Source: Yinghuangia aomiensis
GTDB lineage: Bacteria > Actinomycetota > Actinomycetes > Streptomycetales > Streptomycetaceae
Length of the DNA: 64,000 bases
Direction of reading: 5' to 3'
Assembly: GCF_039542225.1 (NCBI RefSeq)
Contig: NZ_BAABHS010000021.1
Location: forward strand, 62,001 to 126,000
Shown: positions 38,907 through 47,373 of the stretch, one piece after another
Position numbering within the stretch: the first letter of the stretch is position 1
Layout of the letters: every line of letters starts with the position of its first letter
Notes under the pieces: generated by a model
What the model was told of the DNA's origin: nothing
What the model saw: the letters and a program-made list of their open reading frames with translations, nothing else
Databases searched by the model: none
Program-made: the position numbers and the translations under genes

Positions 38907-39923
38907 CTACGACTCCGCGAGAATCTGTCCGACGTACCGTGCCACGGCGCGCACTGCTCCCATCGTTCCGGGGTAGTCCATCCGGGTCGGCCCGAGCACG
39001 CCGAGTTTGGCGAGCGCCTCGTCACCGCTGCCGTACCCGACGGAAACCACCGAGGTGGCGGCCAGTCCCTCGTGCATGTTCTCGTGCCCGATCCGCACCA
39101 CCATGGCCGGCTCGGTGGCTTCACCGAGCAGGCGCAGGAGGACGACATGCTCCTCCAGGGCTTCGAGGACCGGGCGGATCGTCATCGGGAAATCCGGACC
39201 GAACCGGGTGAGGTTGGCGGTGCCGGCGAGGACGACCCGTTCTTCCTGCTGTTCCACCAAAGTGTCGAGCAGGTTGGCCAGGACGGTACCGACGATCGGC
39301 CGTTCTTCGACGGTGAACGATTCGTCGAGGTCCTGGACCAGCAGCGCGACGTCGGCGAAGCGTTTGCCGACGACGCGGGCGTTGATGCGGGCGCGCAGGT
39401 CGGCGAGGAGGTCCTCGCCGATGGGTGCCGCCACGTCCATGGCGCGTTGTTCGATGCGCCCGGTGCTGGTGATGAGGATGAGCATGACCCGGGTCGGCGC
39501 GAGGGTGAGCAGTTCGACGTGCCGGATGGTGGAGCGGGTCAGCGAGGGGTACTGCACGACGGCGACCTGGTGGGTCAGCTGGGCGAGGAGGCGGACGGTG
39601 CGCCCCACGACGTCGTCGAGGTCGACGGCACCGTCGAGGAAGCTCTGGATGGCGCGGCGTTCCGGCGTGGACAGCGGCTTGATGCCGGCGAGCCGGTCGA
39701 CGAAGAGCCGGTAGCCCGCGTCGGTGGGGACGCGTCCGGCGCTGGTGTGGGGCTGGGTGATGTAGCCCTCTTCTTCGAGCACGGCCATGTCGTTGCGGAT
39801 GGTGGCCGGGGACACTCCGAGGTTGTGGCGTTCCGCGAGCGCCTTGGAGCCGACGGGCTCCTGGGTGGCGACGTAGTCCTGCACGATGGCGCGCAGCACG
39901 TCGAGCTTGCGGTCGTCCAGCAC
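38907..39923 (-). CDS. hrcA: Heat-inducible transcription repressor HrcA
   Basis: A 338-residue repressor of class I heat-shock genes. The N-terminal winged helix (SKALAERHNLGVSPATIRNDMAVLEEEGYI) is followed by the GAF-like HrcA domain. The GTG at 39923 (VLDDRKLDVLRA) lies 8 bases after GGGAGG; the GTG at 39932 overlaps that ribosome site and is rejected. A CIRCE element sits just upstream, so the gene is autoregulated. The very long open frame beyond the start is a by-product of high GC. Confidence 0.95.
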   Translation of the reverse strand: MLDDRKLDVLRAIVQDYVATQEPVGSKALAERHNLGVSPATIRNDMAVLEEEGYITQPHTSAGRVPTDAGYRLFVDRLAGIKPLSTPERRAIQSFLDGAVDLDDVVGRTVRLLAQLTHQVAVVQYPSLTRSTIRHVELLTLAPTRVMLILITSTGRIEQRAMDVAAPIGEDLLADLRARINARVVGKRFADVALLVQDLDESFTVEERPIVGTVLANLLDTLVEQQEERVVLAGTANLTRFGPDFPMTIRPVLEALEEHVVLLRLLGEATEPAMVVRIGHENMHEGLAATSVVSVGYGSGDEALAKLGVLGPTRMDYPGTMGAVRAVARYVGQILAES

Positions 39924-39947
39924 CGTGCGCACCTCCCTGGCCTGGCC

Positions 39948-39974
39948 TTGGCACTCCTCTTGTCGGAGTGCCAG
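39948..39974. promoter_or_regulatory. CIRCE operator
   Basis: TTGGCACTC, a 9-base spacer and GAGTGCCAG match the CIRCE consensus with one change per arm at the third position from each end. It lies 25 bases before the hrcA start and next to a TACACT -10 on the minus strand. Confidence 0.9.
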
Positions 39975-40027
39975 TGTACGGCGGTGTCGTCGGGTCCGTA
40001 CCCTGCCGTCTGTGCAAGGGTCGACGG

Positions 40028-40783
40028 ATGGTACACGCGGAACATGACGAAAGCCCGTCGTGGCGGTCTTTCGGGGCGGGTTTGTATGTCGCCCGGGTGC
40101 CCGCTTTGGCACTGAATGTGGCGGCGGTCGCGGGGCGTGCGGGGTTCGTGCTGGTCGACACCGGCTCGTACGAGCGGGAGACCGCGGCGCTGCTCGACGG
40201 ATTGGCGGCGGTGCTGGAGCGGGACGGGCTGCCGGCGCGCGCGTTGGCGGTGGTGAATACGCACGGGCACTTCGACCATTGCTACGGCAATGCGGAGGTG
40301 CTGCGTCGTTTTCCGGACGCGGACGTGTGGGGTCACACGGGCCTGCCCGCGTATTTGGCGCGGTGGGGCGAGGAGGGCCGGGCGGACGCGGTCCGGTTCG
40401 GTATGCCGGCGGAGGACATGGCGGCGGTGCGGATCGTCGCGCCGACGCATCTGGTGGATGCGGGCCGTGAAGTACGGCTGGATATCGGCGGTGCCGAGGC
40501 GCTGCTCTACGCGCCGGGCCGCGGCCACACCGGCTGCGATGTGGTGGTGCGGGTGCCGGAGGCGGGGGTGCTGCTGGCCGGGGATCTGGTGGAGGAGTCG
40601 GCGCCGCCGTCGTACGGCCCGGATTCGTTCCCGGCGGAGTGGCCGGGCACGTTGGCGCATCTGCTGGAACTGCCCGAGTCGGTGGTGGTGCCGGGGCACG
40701 GCGAGCCGGTGGACCGGGAGTTCGTACTGGGCCAATGGGAGTACGTGAAGGCGCGGCGCGGCGACCCCGTCGACGGGGGTTGA
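40028..40783 (+). CDS. MBL-fold metallohydrolase
   Basis: A 251-residue metallo-beta-lactamase-fold hydrolase with the motif NTHGHFDHCYGN, later Asp/His ligands in LLAGDLVEES and VVPGHGEPVDREF. Substrate unknown. The ATG at 40028 (MVHAEHD) has AAGGG 7 bases upstream. It is divergent from hrcA, a conserved arrangement in actinobacteria, and is followed 20 bases later by the DUF3097 gene. Confidence 0.9.
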   Translation: MVHAEHDESPSWRSFGAGLYVARVPALALNVAAVAGRAGFVLVDTGSYERETAALLDGLAAVLERDGLPARALAVVNTHGHFDHCYGNAEVLRRFPDADVWGHTGLPAYLARWGEEGRADAVRFGMPAEDMAAVRIVAPTHLVDAGREVRLDIGGAEALLYAPGRGHTGCDVVVRVPEAGVLLAGDLVEESAPPSYGPDSFPAEWPGTLAHLLELPESVVVPGHGEPVDREFVLGQWEYVKARRGDPVDGG

Positions 40784-40803
40784 GCCCGCTAGCGTTCGCT
40801 GCC

Positions 40804-41652
40804 ATGCGCAGCAGGAGTTACGGGCCGGATCTGACCCCGCCGTGGAAGAAGCCGAAGCCGGTTCCCGAGGTGGAGGCGGAGCGGGACCTGGTGGTCGAGG
40901 AGGCCGGGACCGGGTTCTGCGGCGCGGTGGTGCGGGTGGAGAAGACCCCCGAGGGCCTGACGGTCACGTTGGAGGACCGGCACGGGAAGCTGCGGGTGTT
41001 CCCGATGGAGCCGCGGGGCTTCCTGGTGGACGGTGCGGTGGTGACGCTGGTGCGGCCGCGGGCCGGGCAGCCGGCGCCGCGGCGGAAGACGCACACCGCG
41101 TCGGGGTCGATCGTGGTGGCGGGGCATCAGGCGCGGGTGGCGCGGGCGGGCCGGATCTACGTCGAGGGCAAGCACGACGCGGAGTTGGTCGAGCGCGTGT
41201 GGGGCGACGACCTGCGGATCGAGGGCGTGGTCGTGGAGTTCCTCGAAGGCGTCGACGATCTGCCCGCGGTGGTACGCGAGTTCGCTCCCGGTCCGGGCCG
41301 CGGGCTGGGGGTGCTGGTCGACCACCTGGTGCCCGGGTCGAAGGAGAGCCGGATCGCGGCGGAGGTCGCGGCGGGCCCGTTCGGCGCGCATGTGCTGGTG
41401 GCGGGGCACCCGTTCGTGGACATCTGGCAGGCGGTCAAGCCGTCCGTGCTGGGCGTGGACGCGTGGCCGTCGGTGCCGCGCGGGACGGACTGGAAGACGG
41501 GGATCAACGCGGCGCTGGGGCGGACGTCGTCGACCGGCGAGACGTGGCGGTGGATCCTGTCCCACGTGCACTCGTACCGCGACTTGGAGCCGGCGCTGCT
41601 GGGGCGGGTCGAGGAGCTGATCGACTTCGTGACGGCGCCGTCGGAGGAGTGA
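40804..41652 (+). CDS. DUF3097 family protein
   Basis: A 282-residue actinobacterial protein. The opening RSYGPDLTPPWKKPKPVPEVEAE and the segment GRIYVEGKHDAELVERVWGDDLRIEGV, followed by GVLVDHLVPGSKESRIA, resemble a Toprim-like nucleic-acid fold. No function is established. The ATG at 40804 is 20 bases after the MBL gene stop; a TAGCGT hexamer 8 bases before it may give it its own near-leaderless transcript. Confidence 0.88.
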   Translation: MRSRSYGPDLTPPWKKPKPVPEVEAERDLVVEEAGTGFCGAVVRVEKTPEGLTVTLEDRHGKLRVFPMEPRGFLVDGAVVTLVRPRAGQPAPRRKTHTASGSIVVAGHQARVARAGRIYVEGKHDAELVERVWGDDLRIEGVVVEFLEGVDDLPAVVREFAPGPGRGLGVLVDHLVPGSKESRIAAEVAAGPFGAHVLVAGHPFVDIWQAVKPSVLGVDAWPSVPRGTDWKTGINAALGRTSSTGETWRWILSHVHSYRDLEPALLGRVEELIDFVTAPSEE

Positions 41653-41713
41653 CGGGCCGCGCCCCGCGTTTCTTGTGCTGCGGAGCGCGGCCGGATTCTG
41701 CGCTTTCGGGACG

Positions 41714-41765
41714 CCGGTTCAGGACACCGGCTCTGGACACCGGTTCAGGACATCGGTTCAGGACA
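41714..41765. repeat. Four tandem copies of a 13-base unit
   Basis: The unit CCGGTTCAGGACA occurs four times head to tail with one to three changes per copy. The last copy contains the phenylalanine hydroxylase stop codon and last codons; the others lie just downstream of that gene and upstream of nothing on the plus strand. Probably a replication-slippage expansion. Confidence 0.8.
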
Positions 41766-42645
41766 CCGGGAGCGCCAGGCGCGCGATGGCGTCGTCGTCG
41801 CAGGTGGCCCAGAACGCGCCGACGACGTCTTCGAGATGCGCCATCGATTCGGCGCGGAACAGCACGTCCTGGTAGTGGGTGATGTCGTACGTGGTGGTGC
41901 CCATGGCGGCCAGGTCGAGCGGGCGGATGTCCATCTGGCGGAACTCGCGGATCTCGCCGTACGAGGACAGGATGCCCGCGCCGTAGGCCTTGAGTTCGCC
42001 GCCCTCGGCCATCACACCGAACTCCAGCGTGAACCAGAAGACCTTGGACACGAACTCCAGCGCCTCGCGGGTCTCCACCCTGCGCGCGGCCTCGCCGGCC
42101 AGCCGGTACAGCGCGGCGAACCGGTCACTGGCAAGAGCGTTGGCGTGGCCGATGACCTCGTGGACGACGTCCGGCTCGGGGGTGTAGAGCGGCACGCTGT
42201 GGTGCCGGATGTACTGCGTGGAGTGGAAGAGGGAGTCGGCGAGCGTGCCGTAGAACTCGCGCAGCTCGACCAGGCCGGCCGCGGGCAGGTAGCGGAAGCC
42301 GGTGAGGGGCTCCAGCCAGTCGCTGACCTCCTCCAGCTGCGGGATGCGGTCCTTCGGCAGCGCGAGGCGCTCGCAGCCGTGCAGGTACTCGGCGACGGCC
42401 AGCTCGCGGTGGGCCACGGCCAGCTCGGCGGACACGATCCGCCACACTTCGTGTTCCTCGGGGGTGTACTCCACGGCGGGGATCGGCTCGCCGGGCACGT
42501 GGCGCAGCGCCAGCTCGGCGATCCGGTTGCGCCGTTCGCGGTACACCGGGTCGGCGAACCCCGGGTGGCTTCGCGACAGCTCGACTTCGATGCTGCCGTC
42601 GGCACGCCGGGTCACCGGGGCCAGGTACTGCGCTTCCTCGAACAT
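41758..42645 (-). CDS. phhA: Phenylalanine 4-monooxygenase
   Basis: A 295-residue aromatic amino acid hydroxylase converting phenylalanine to tyrosine with tetrahydropterin and O2. Iron ligands are in PDVVHEVIGHANALA (two His) and FWFTLEFGVMAEGG (Glu). It has no N-terminal ACT domain, as usual in bacteria. The ATG at 42645 has GAGGAGG 6 bases upstream. The upstream frame to 42927 lacks homology. The product suggests phenylalanine catabolism via tyrosine; no other pathway gene is adjacent. Confidence 0.94.
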   Translation of the reverse strand: MFEEAQYLAPVTRRADGSIEVELSRSHPGFADPVYRERRNRIAELALRHVPGEPIPAVEYTPEEHEVWRIVSAELAVAHRELAVAEYLHGCERLALPKDRIPQLEEVSDWLEPLTGFRYLPAAGLVELREFYGTLADSLFHSTQYIRHHSVPLYTPEPDVVHEVIGHANALASDRFAALYRLAGEAARRVETREALEFVSKVFWFTLEFGVMAEGGELKAYGAGILSSYGEIREFRQMDIRPLDLAAMGTTTYDITHYQDVLFRAESMAHLEDVVGAFWATCDDDAIARLALPVS

Positions 42646-42974
42646 CGCCGCCTCCTCGCGGGGCCGGACAGGACCGATCGGGTCCGGACGGAACCGGTAT
42701 CCGCCGGGCGACCGGGCGTCGGCCGACGGGTGAGGACCACCGCACAGCGGCGCCGCCCACGGGCGCGCGGGGATCACCACGCGACCCGCTATGTCCAGTA
42801 TGCGCCCGTATGCCGTGGGTGACGGCTCCGGCAACGCCCCCGGACCGGACCCCGCCGGCACCCGTGAAGGCACCCGCCGGCCCCGCGCAGCGGCACATCT
42901 GCGAGGGATCGCCTCGACTGCGTCCATCGCATACCCGCACGGGCGGCCGAAGCAAGATCCACCACGGAAAAGGT
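42646..42974. other. Intergenic region upstream of phhA
   Basis: This 329-base stretch carries the phhA promoter region. On the minus strand around 42790-42815 there is an AT-richer patch (GCATACTGGACATAGC) that could hold a -10, but no operator is recognisable. No open frame shows gene-like sequence. Confidence 0.4.
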
Positions 42975-43000
42975 GGCCCGGACGCGCGGGGAGCCGGGCC
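42975..43000 (-). terminator. Terminator downstream of the lipoprotein pair
   Basis: GGCCCGG and CCGGGCC pair over 7 bp with a 12-base loop and are followed on the minus strand by a run of four T. A second hairpin (GGAAGGC with GCCTTCC, 43001-43019) overlaps the stop codon. Confidence 0.65.
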
Positions 43001-43008
43001 GGAAGGCG

Positions 43009-43794
43009 TCAGGCCTTCCGCGCCGCGACGACCTTGGCGACCTGGGCGCGCATGACGTCGTCGGGGAACGAGCCTTCATAAGCCATGAAGCTCACGATGA
43101 CGTTTCCGACCCGGATGAAGGTGGCGGGCAGTGTGTAGCTCTTGCTGCCGGCCTTGGTGGTGACCAGTGAGGCGAAGCCTTCGTCGCCGAGTTTCGGCGG
43201 GATGCCGGGGGCGAGGTGGTATTCGGCTTCTTCGCCCTGCGAGTCGACCGCTCGGAACGTCGCGCAGCCGGGGCGGGCGGCCGCGGCGTCGGCCATCAGC
43301 TTGGCGGCGCCGTCGTCGGTGTAAGCGCGGATGCCGATCGCGCGCAGCGAGCCCTTGGCGGAACCGTCTTGCAGCCCGGTGCGCACGGCTGCGACCGGCT
43401 CCACGGCGGCACTGCGCCCTTGCAGCAGGTCGGCAACGGCTTGGCACTTCTCCGGGTTCGCCGTGCCGGTGTCGTCGGTCAAGACGGCGGAGCCGGTCTT
43501 CCAGCCGGAAGGAAGGTCGGCGTTGGCCACCAGCAAGTCGGGGACCTTCGCCGGGTCGATGTCCTTGCCCGCCGCAGGTGCCGAAGCCGCGGCCGTGGAC
43601 GGCTCCCCGGCCGGCGCGGAGCCGGCCGGCGAAGGCGCACCGGCCGCAGGCGCGACGGGCTGCCCCTGCGCGGGTTTGTCAGCCGACTCGCCGGCCGCCC
43701 TGCCTGCCGCGTTGCCGCCGCCGGAACAGCCGGCGGAAGCGATCACAAGCGCCAGCAGTGCGGCGGCTGTTGCGGCATGGCGAGCGGCGCGCAT
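43009..43794 (-). CDS. Secreted lipoprotein, PknH-sensor-like, copy A
   Basis: A 261-residue lipoprotein. The signal peptide ends in IASAGC, then a Pro/Ala/Gly-rich linker to about residue 75. A single domain begins PAKVPDLLVANADLPSGWKTG, with conserved Cys residues in NPEKC and RPGC and a C-terminal hydrophobic strand RVGNVIVSFMAYEG. The domain is the same type as in the neighbouring lipoprotein and in the two-domain protein at 27 kb. The ATG at 43794 has GGGGAG 4 bases upstream. It follows copy B by 80 bases, probably one transcript. Function unknown. Confidence 0.85.
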   Translation of the reverse strand: MRAARHAATAAALLALVIASAGCSGGGNAAGRAAGESADKPAQGQPVAPAAGAPSPAGSAPAGEPSTAAASAPAAGKDIDPAKVPDLLVANADLPSGWKTGSAVLTDDTGTANPEKCQAVADLLQGRSAAVEPVAAVRTGLQDGSAKGSLRAIGIRAYTDDGAAKLMADAAAARPGCATFRAVDSQGEEAEYHLAPGIPPKLGDEGFASLVTTKAGSKSYTLPATFIRVGNVIVSFMAYEGSFPDDVMRAQVAKVVAARKA

Positions 43795-43874
43795 GAGACT
43801 CCCCGGGAAGGCCGGACAAGGCAAGTGGTCGAGTCCGGATCATGCCGCACCGCTCACCGACGCCGGGGCGCGGG

Positions 43875-44693
43875 TCAGCCCTTTTTCGCCGCGGTCAGCT
43901 TGTCCACCTGGGTCTTCACCAGGTCGTCCGGGAAGTCCTTCGGGAACATGCCGACGTTGACGTCGCTGACGACGTAGACGGCGGCTATCGCGGTGCCGAC
44001 GCGGATGAACTGGACGTAGCCGGCCGGGTTGGCGTTGGAGGGGTTGTCCATGGACGCCTTGGGGCCGTAGGCGACCAGGAGCTTCAGGGACGCGTCGCCG
44101 AGCTTGGGGGCGTCCTGGGTGCCGCCCTCGACGGAGGTGATGTCGCCCTTGGCGTTCTTGGCGCTGTAGGCGAGGCAGTCCGTGGTGGTGTCGTTCTTGA
44201 CCGCGCCGGCGGTGTCGGCGAAGAGCTTCTCGGCGACGCCGGGGGCGAATTCGGCCAGGGAGACCTGGTAGCTGCCGCCGGGGCCGGTCAGGGTGGCGCC
44301 CGCCTTGGCGGTGGGCTGCTTCTTCGGGTCGCCGAAGACCAGGTCCCAGACCGGCTGGCAGCCCGCGGGGGTGACGGTCTGCGCGGTGGGGGCGGGGAGT
44401 TTGCCGGCGGCGGTCTTCCAGCCGGACGGGAGTTCCTTCGCGGAGAGCAGGGCGGTCTGGAGTTGCGCGGCGGTGAGCGCCTTGCCGTCGCCGCCCGGGT
44501 TGCCGGAAGCCGCACCGGAGGGTGCCTCGGCGGACGGGGCGGCGGGTGCGGACGCCGGGGCGGTGGTCGAGGCCGCCGCGTTGTCCGCCTTCGTGTCGTC
44601 TTTCTTGTCGTCCGAGCCGAACTTGCAGGCCGTGGCCGCGAGAAGCAGCGGCACCAAGGCGGCACCGACCAAACGCGCGCGTGCGGAACGCAT
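43875..44693 (-). CDS. Secreted lipoprotein, PknH-sensor-like, copy B
   Basis: A 272-residue paralogue of the next gene. The lipobox is LLAATAC (Cys23), then a charged Lys/Asp stretch and an Ala/Pro/Ser linker. The domain begins AAQLQTALLSAKELPSGWKT, shares the ELPSGWKT block with copy A, and has Cys in PAGC and TTDC. The C-terminal part (FIRVGTAIAAVYVVSDVNVGMFP) aligns with copy A. The ATG has AAAGGA 6 bases upstream. A 17-base palindrome lies 40 bases before it. Divergent from the dynamin cluster. Confidence 0.85.
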   Translation of the reverse strand: MRSARARLVGAALVPLLLAATACKFGSDDKKDDTKADNAAASTTAPASAPAAPSAEAPSGAASGNPGGDGKALTAAQLQTALLSAKELPSGWKTAAGKLPAPTAQTVTPAGCQPVWDLVFGDPKKQPTAKAGATLTGPGGSYQVSLAEFAPGVAEKLFADTAGAVKNDTTTDCLAYSAKNAKGDITSVEGGTQDAPKLGDASLKLLVAYGPKASMDNPSNANPAGYVQFIRVGTAIAAVYVVSDVNVGMFPKDFPDDLVKTQVDKLTAAKKG

Positions 44694-45114
44694 CGAAGTC
44701 CTTTGCAGAAGGGGGGAAACACCGGGGGATGTATTGACCCGCGGTCAATTGCCCGGATCGTAGCCGCCCGCACCCGCTCCGACCTGGGGGAAAGCCCTCG
44801 GGAAAGACCAGCAACCGCCCCGCAACCGTTCTTTGGCATGTTCTTTGCCAATCCCACGGGAAACAGAAACCCCCGCCACCCCAAGCTGGCTTACGGTGCG
44901 GGTGACGAAGAAACATTCCTGCACGATCAAGAACCCGATGAACCCGATGCCCGAAGGCCGCTCCCACCGCCCGTCGGAAGCGAGTTCGGCGGCGAGGAAC
45001 GACCTGCGTACGGCATGGTCGACGCGCGTTGCGCCCCCCGCGCGCCCGCTCCCCTCCCGCCGCATTGACGCGACGCCCGGCGGTCGAGAGACTGGCCCCA
45101 CTCTGGGGGGAGCC
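44694..45114. other. Divergent intergenic region, lipoproteins and dynamin cluster
   Basis: No gene is supported in this 421-base gap. Besides the palindrome at 44733-44749 it holds an imperfect repeat near 44829-44851 (GTTCTTTG twice, also readable as TTGGCA/TGCCAA dyad). Promoters for both directions should lie here. The base composition is less GC-rich than the flanking genes. Confidence 0.45.
44733..44749. promoter_or_regulatory. 17-base palindromic operator candidate
   Basis: ATTGACC-CGC-GGTCAAT is a perfect 7-bp dyad with a 3-base centre, 40 bases upstream of lipoprotein B. Each arm contains TTGACC, a good -35, so a bound protein would compete with polymerase. Confidence 0.55.
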
Positions 45115-47373
45115 ATGCACGTGGGGATAACTCATGGGCCGGGCGGAAACCGGTCCGAAGCGGCGCGCGAAGAGCGCCGCGACACAATCGAAGCGCTGAC
45201 CGAAGTCTCGGACCACCTGGACTTCGCACTGCGCCTGGTGCGCCGCATCGTCGCCGACCAGGCCCGGCTCGGCCAACTCACCACGCGGATCCACGCCGTC
45301 GAGGAACGCCTCCACGACGACCGCTACTACCTCGCGGTCATCGGTGAGTTCTCGGCCGGCAAGAGCACCTTCATCAACGCCCTGCTCGGCCAGGACCTCC
45401 TCCCCACGTCCGCGCTGCGCACCACCGCCGCCGCGACCCGCATCACGCACGGGCCGGAATTCGCCCTCGAAGTCCGGTTCCGGCTCGACGGGATCCGCTA
45501 CCAGTACCCCACCGGCCGCGCCGCGGGCCCGCACAGCCCCCTCGGCCGCATGCTGCTGCACCTCGCGCCCGACGCCACCGTCCCCGACGACACCGCGGGG
45601 ATCCTGTCGCTGCTCACCGCCGACGAGCGGTTCGCCCCGCACCTGTCGTACCTCGAAGTCCGGCACCCCGCCGCGCCGCTGCGCGACGGGCTGGTCATCA
45701 TCGACACCCCCGGCACCAACGCCGAGGTCGGGCACACCGACATCACCAGCGAGGTCATGCGCACCGAAGCCGACCTGGCCGCGGTGCTCACCCCCTCCGC
45801 CTCCCCCGCCTCGACGTCGCTGACCGCGTTCCTCACCGACGCGCTCGACCCCGGGCTGCTGCGCCGCTGCATCTTCCTCGTCACGAAGATGGACCACGTC
45901 GAGGACGACGAGCACGACGACCTGCTCGGCCACGTCCGCAAGCGGTTCGCGCGCCTGCTGGGTCTCGACGACGTCGTCGTGCAGGGCGTCGCCGCCGACG
46001 CCGTGCTGCGCCGCGCCACCGGCCGGGAACTCCTCGGGCCGGAACAGGAGTACTGGGCGGACATGTTCCCGGCGACGCTGGAGACGCTGCGGGACCAGAT
46101 GCAGCGCCAGCGGATCATCGCCGTGTCCGACCACCTGCTGCGCCTCATGGAGGACGTGCTCACCGAGCTGGGCGGCGAACTCGAGGACGCCCAGCGCCGG
46201 TTGGCGGCCGAGGAAGCCGAGCTGGACGCGAACCGCATCCCGAACCTGGCCGCGTTCGGCGAACGGCACGCGGCACGCGGCGCCCTGCTGGTGGACGCGG
46301 GCGCGGAGAACGCGCGGCGTGCGGTAGGGGCGATGGCCGCGCAGTGGCAGCAGTACACGCGCCGGTCGATCGACACGGCCATCGACACCGCGGTCACGCC
46401 GGACGACATGCGCCGGGTGATCCGTGCGGACGTGCCCGACCTGATCCGGCGCGACCTGCCGCGCATCGGCGACGTCGTGCAGAAGGCGGTGACGTCGGCG
46501 CTGGCGGACAGCGCGCGCGAGGCGGAAGGGGCCGTGGAGGCCGCCTTCGAGGCCGAGTACGCGAAGCTCGACCAGACCGCCGTCGTGCAGATACGGACGA
46601 ACGTCACGATCGTGTCCGGGACGGTGCTCGCGTCGAACGCCCTGCGGGCGTACGAATCGAACGTCTCGGGTGTCACACAACAGATACGGGCGGTTCGCGG
46701 CCAGGCAACAAGATCGGGCCCGATCGGGTCCGGTGTGGACCAGTGGTTCGCGTCGATGCCGCCGCCCACCGGGCCGCGGCGCGGGAGCGTGCCGCCGAAC
46801 ATGCCGCCGCCGCGGCTGCCCGGCTCGGCGCCCTATCCCGCGTACCCATCCGGGCATTCTCCGCAATACGGCGGCCCCAATTCGGGCGGAATCCACTCCT
46901 ACCCCCCGCCGCCTCCCCCGGGGGCGCCGAGCATTCCGCCGCCGCCGATGCCCGGCCAGTCGGCGCCGAACTACGGCCCGCCGCCCCAACCGCGCAGTGG
47001 GCTGGGGGCGTTCGCGGCCCGTATCGCCGACTCGATGTCGTCGACGGACATGAACGCACTGCGGAACCACGCACGGGCCGAAATGCATCAGACACTCCAG
47101 ACGGTCGCGGACGGCCTCGCACGGCAGATCGACGAAGCCATCCTCTCCGCGACCGAGCACTACGCGGCGACGGTCCGCGAGCACGTGGAGCAGTACCGGG
47201 CCACGTACGCGCACACCGTCGACGAGCTGGTCACGGAGTACGAACGCCGCGAGGGCATCCTCACGGCACGCAGGAATCTTTTGCACGACGCCACCAGGCA
47301 GACCGAGCAGCGGCGCGCGACCATCACGAGGCAGCGCGAGCGGCTCACGACTCGGGGGGGATCCCGAACATGA
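45115..47373 (+). CDS. Dynamin-like GTPase 1 with proline-rich insert
   Basis: A 752-residue large GTPase. G1 is GEFSAGKST (residues 77-85), G3 DTPG (197-200) and G4 TKMD (257-260). A helical stalk region follows (about 325-530). A Pro/Gly/Tyr-rich segment (545-630) then precedes a C-terminal charged helix rich in Arg/Gln/Thr. There is no transmembrane helix, so membrane contact would need partners or the helices. Bacterial dynamins remodel membranes, for example at sporulation septa in Streptomyces. The ATG at 45115 has GGGGGGAG 4 bases upstream. Its stop overlaps the next gene (ATGA). Confidence 0.9.
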   Translation: MHVGITHGPGGNRSEAAREERRDTIEALTEVSDHLDFALRLVRRIVADQARLGQLTTRIHAVEERLHDDRYYLAVIGEFSAGKSTFINALLGQDLLPTSALRTTAAATRITHGPEFALEVRFRLDGIRYQYPTGRAAGPHSPLGRMLLHLAPDATVPDDTAGILSLLTADERFAPHLSYLEVRHPAAPLRDGLVIIDTPGTNAEVGHTDITSEVMRTEADLAAVLTPSASPASTSLTAFLTDALDPGLLRRCIFLVTKMDHVEDDEHDDLLGHVRKRFARLLGLDDVVVQGVAADAVLRRATGRELLGPEQEYWADMFPATLETLRDQMQRQRIIAVSDHLLRLMEDVLTELGGELEDAQRRLAAEEAELDANRIPNLAAFGERHAARGALLVDAGAENARRAVGAMAAQWQQYTRRSIDTAIDTAVTPDDMRRVIRADVPDLIRRDLPRIGDVVQKAVTSALADSAREAEGAVEAAFEAEYAKLDQTAVVQIRTNVTIVSGTVLASNALRAYESNVSGVTQQIRAVRGQATRSGPIGSGVDQWFASMPPPTGPRRGSVPPNMPPPRLPGSAPYPAYPSGHSPQYGGPNSGGIHSYPPPPPPGAPSIPPPPMPGQSAPNYGPPPQPRSGLGAFAARIADSMSSTDMNALRNHARAEMHQTLQTVADGLARQIDEAILSATEHYAATVREHVEQYRATYAHTVDELVTEYERREGILTARRNLLHDATRQTEQRRATITRQRERLTTRGGSRT

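Noticed and set aside
43840..47286. 1148-residue minus-strand open frame
   Set aside because: It is antisense to the dynamin 1 gene and out of frame through lipoprotein B; the sequence is His/Arg/Gly-rich shadow translation with no homology.
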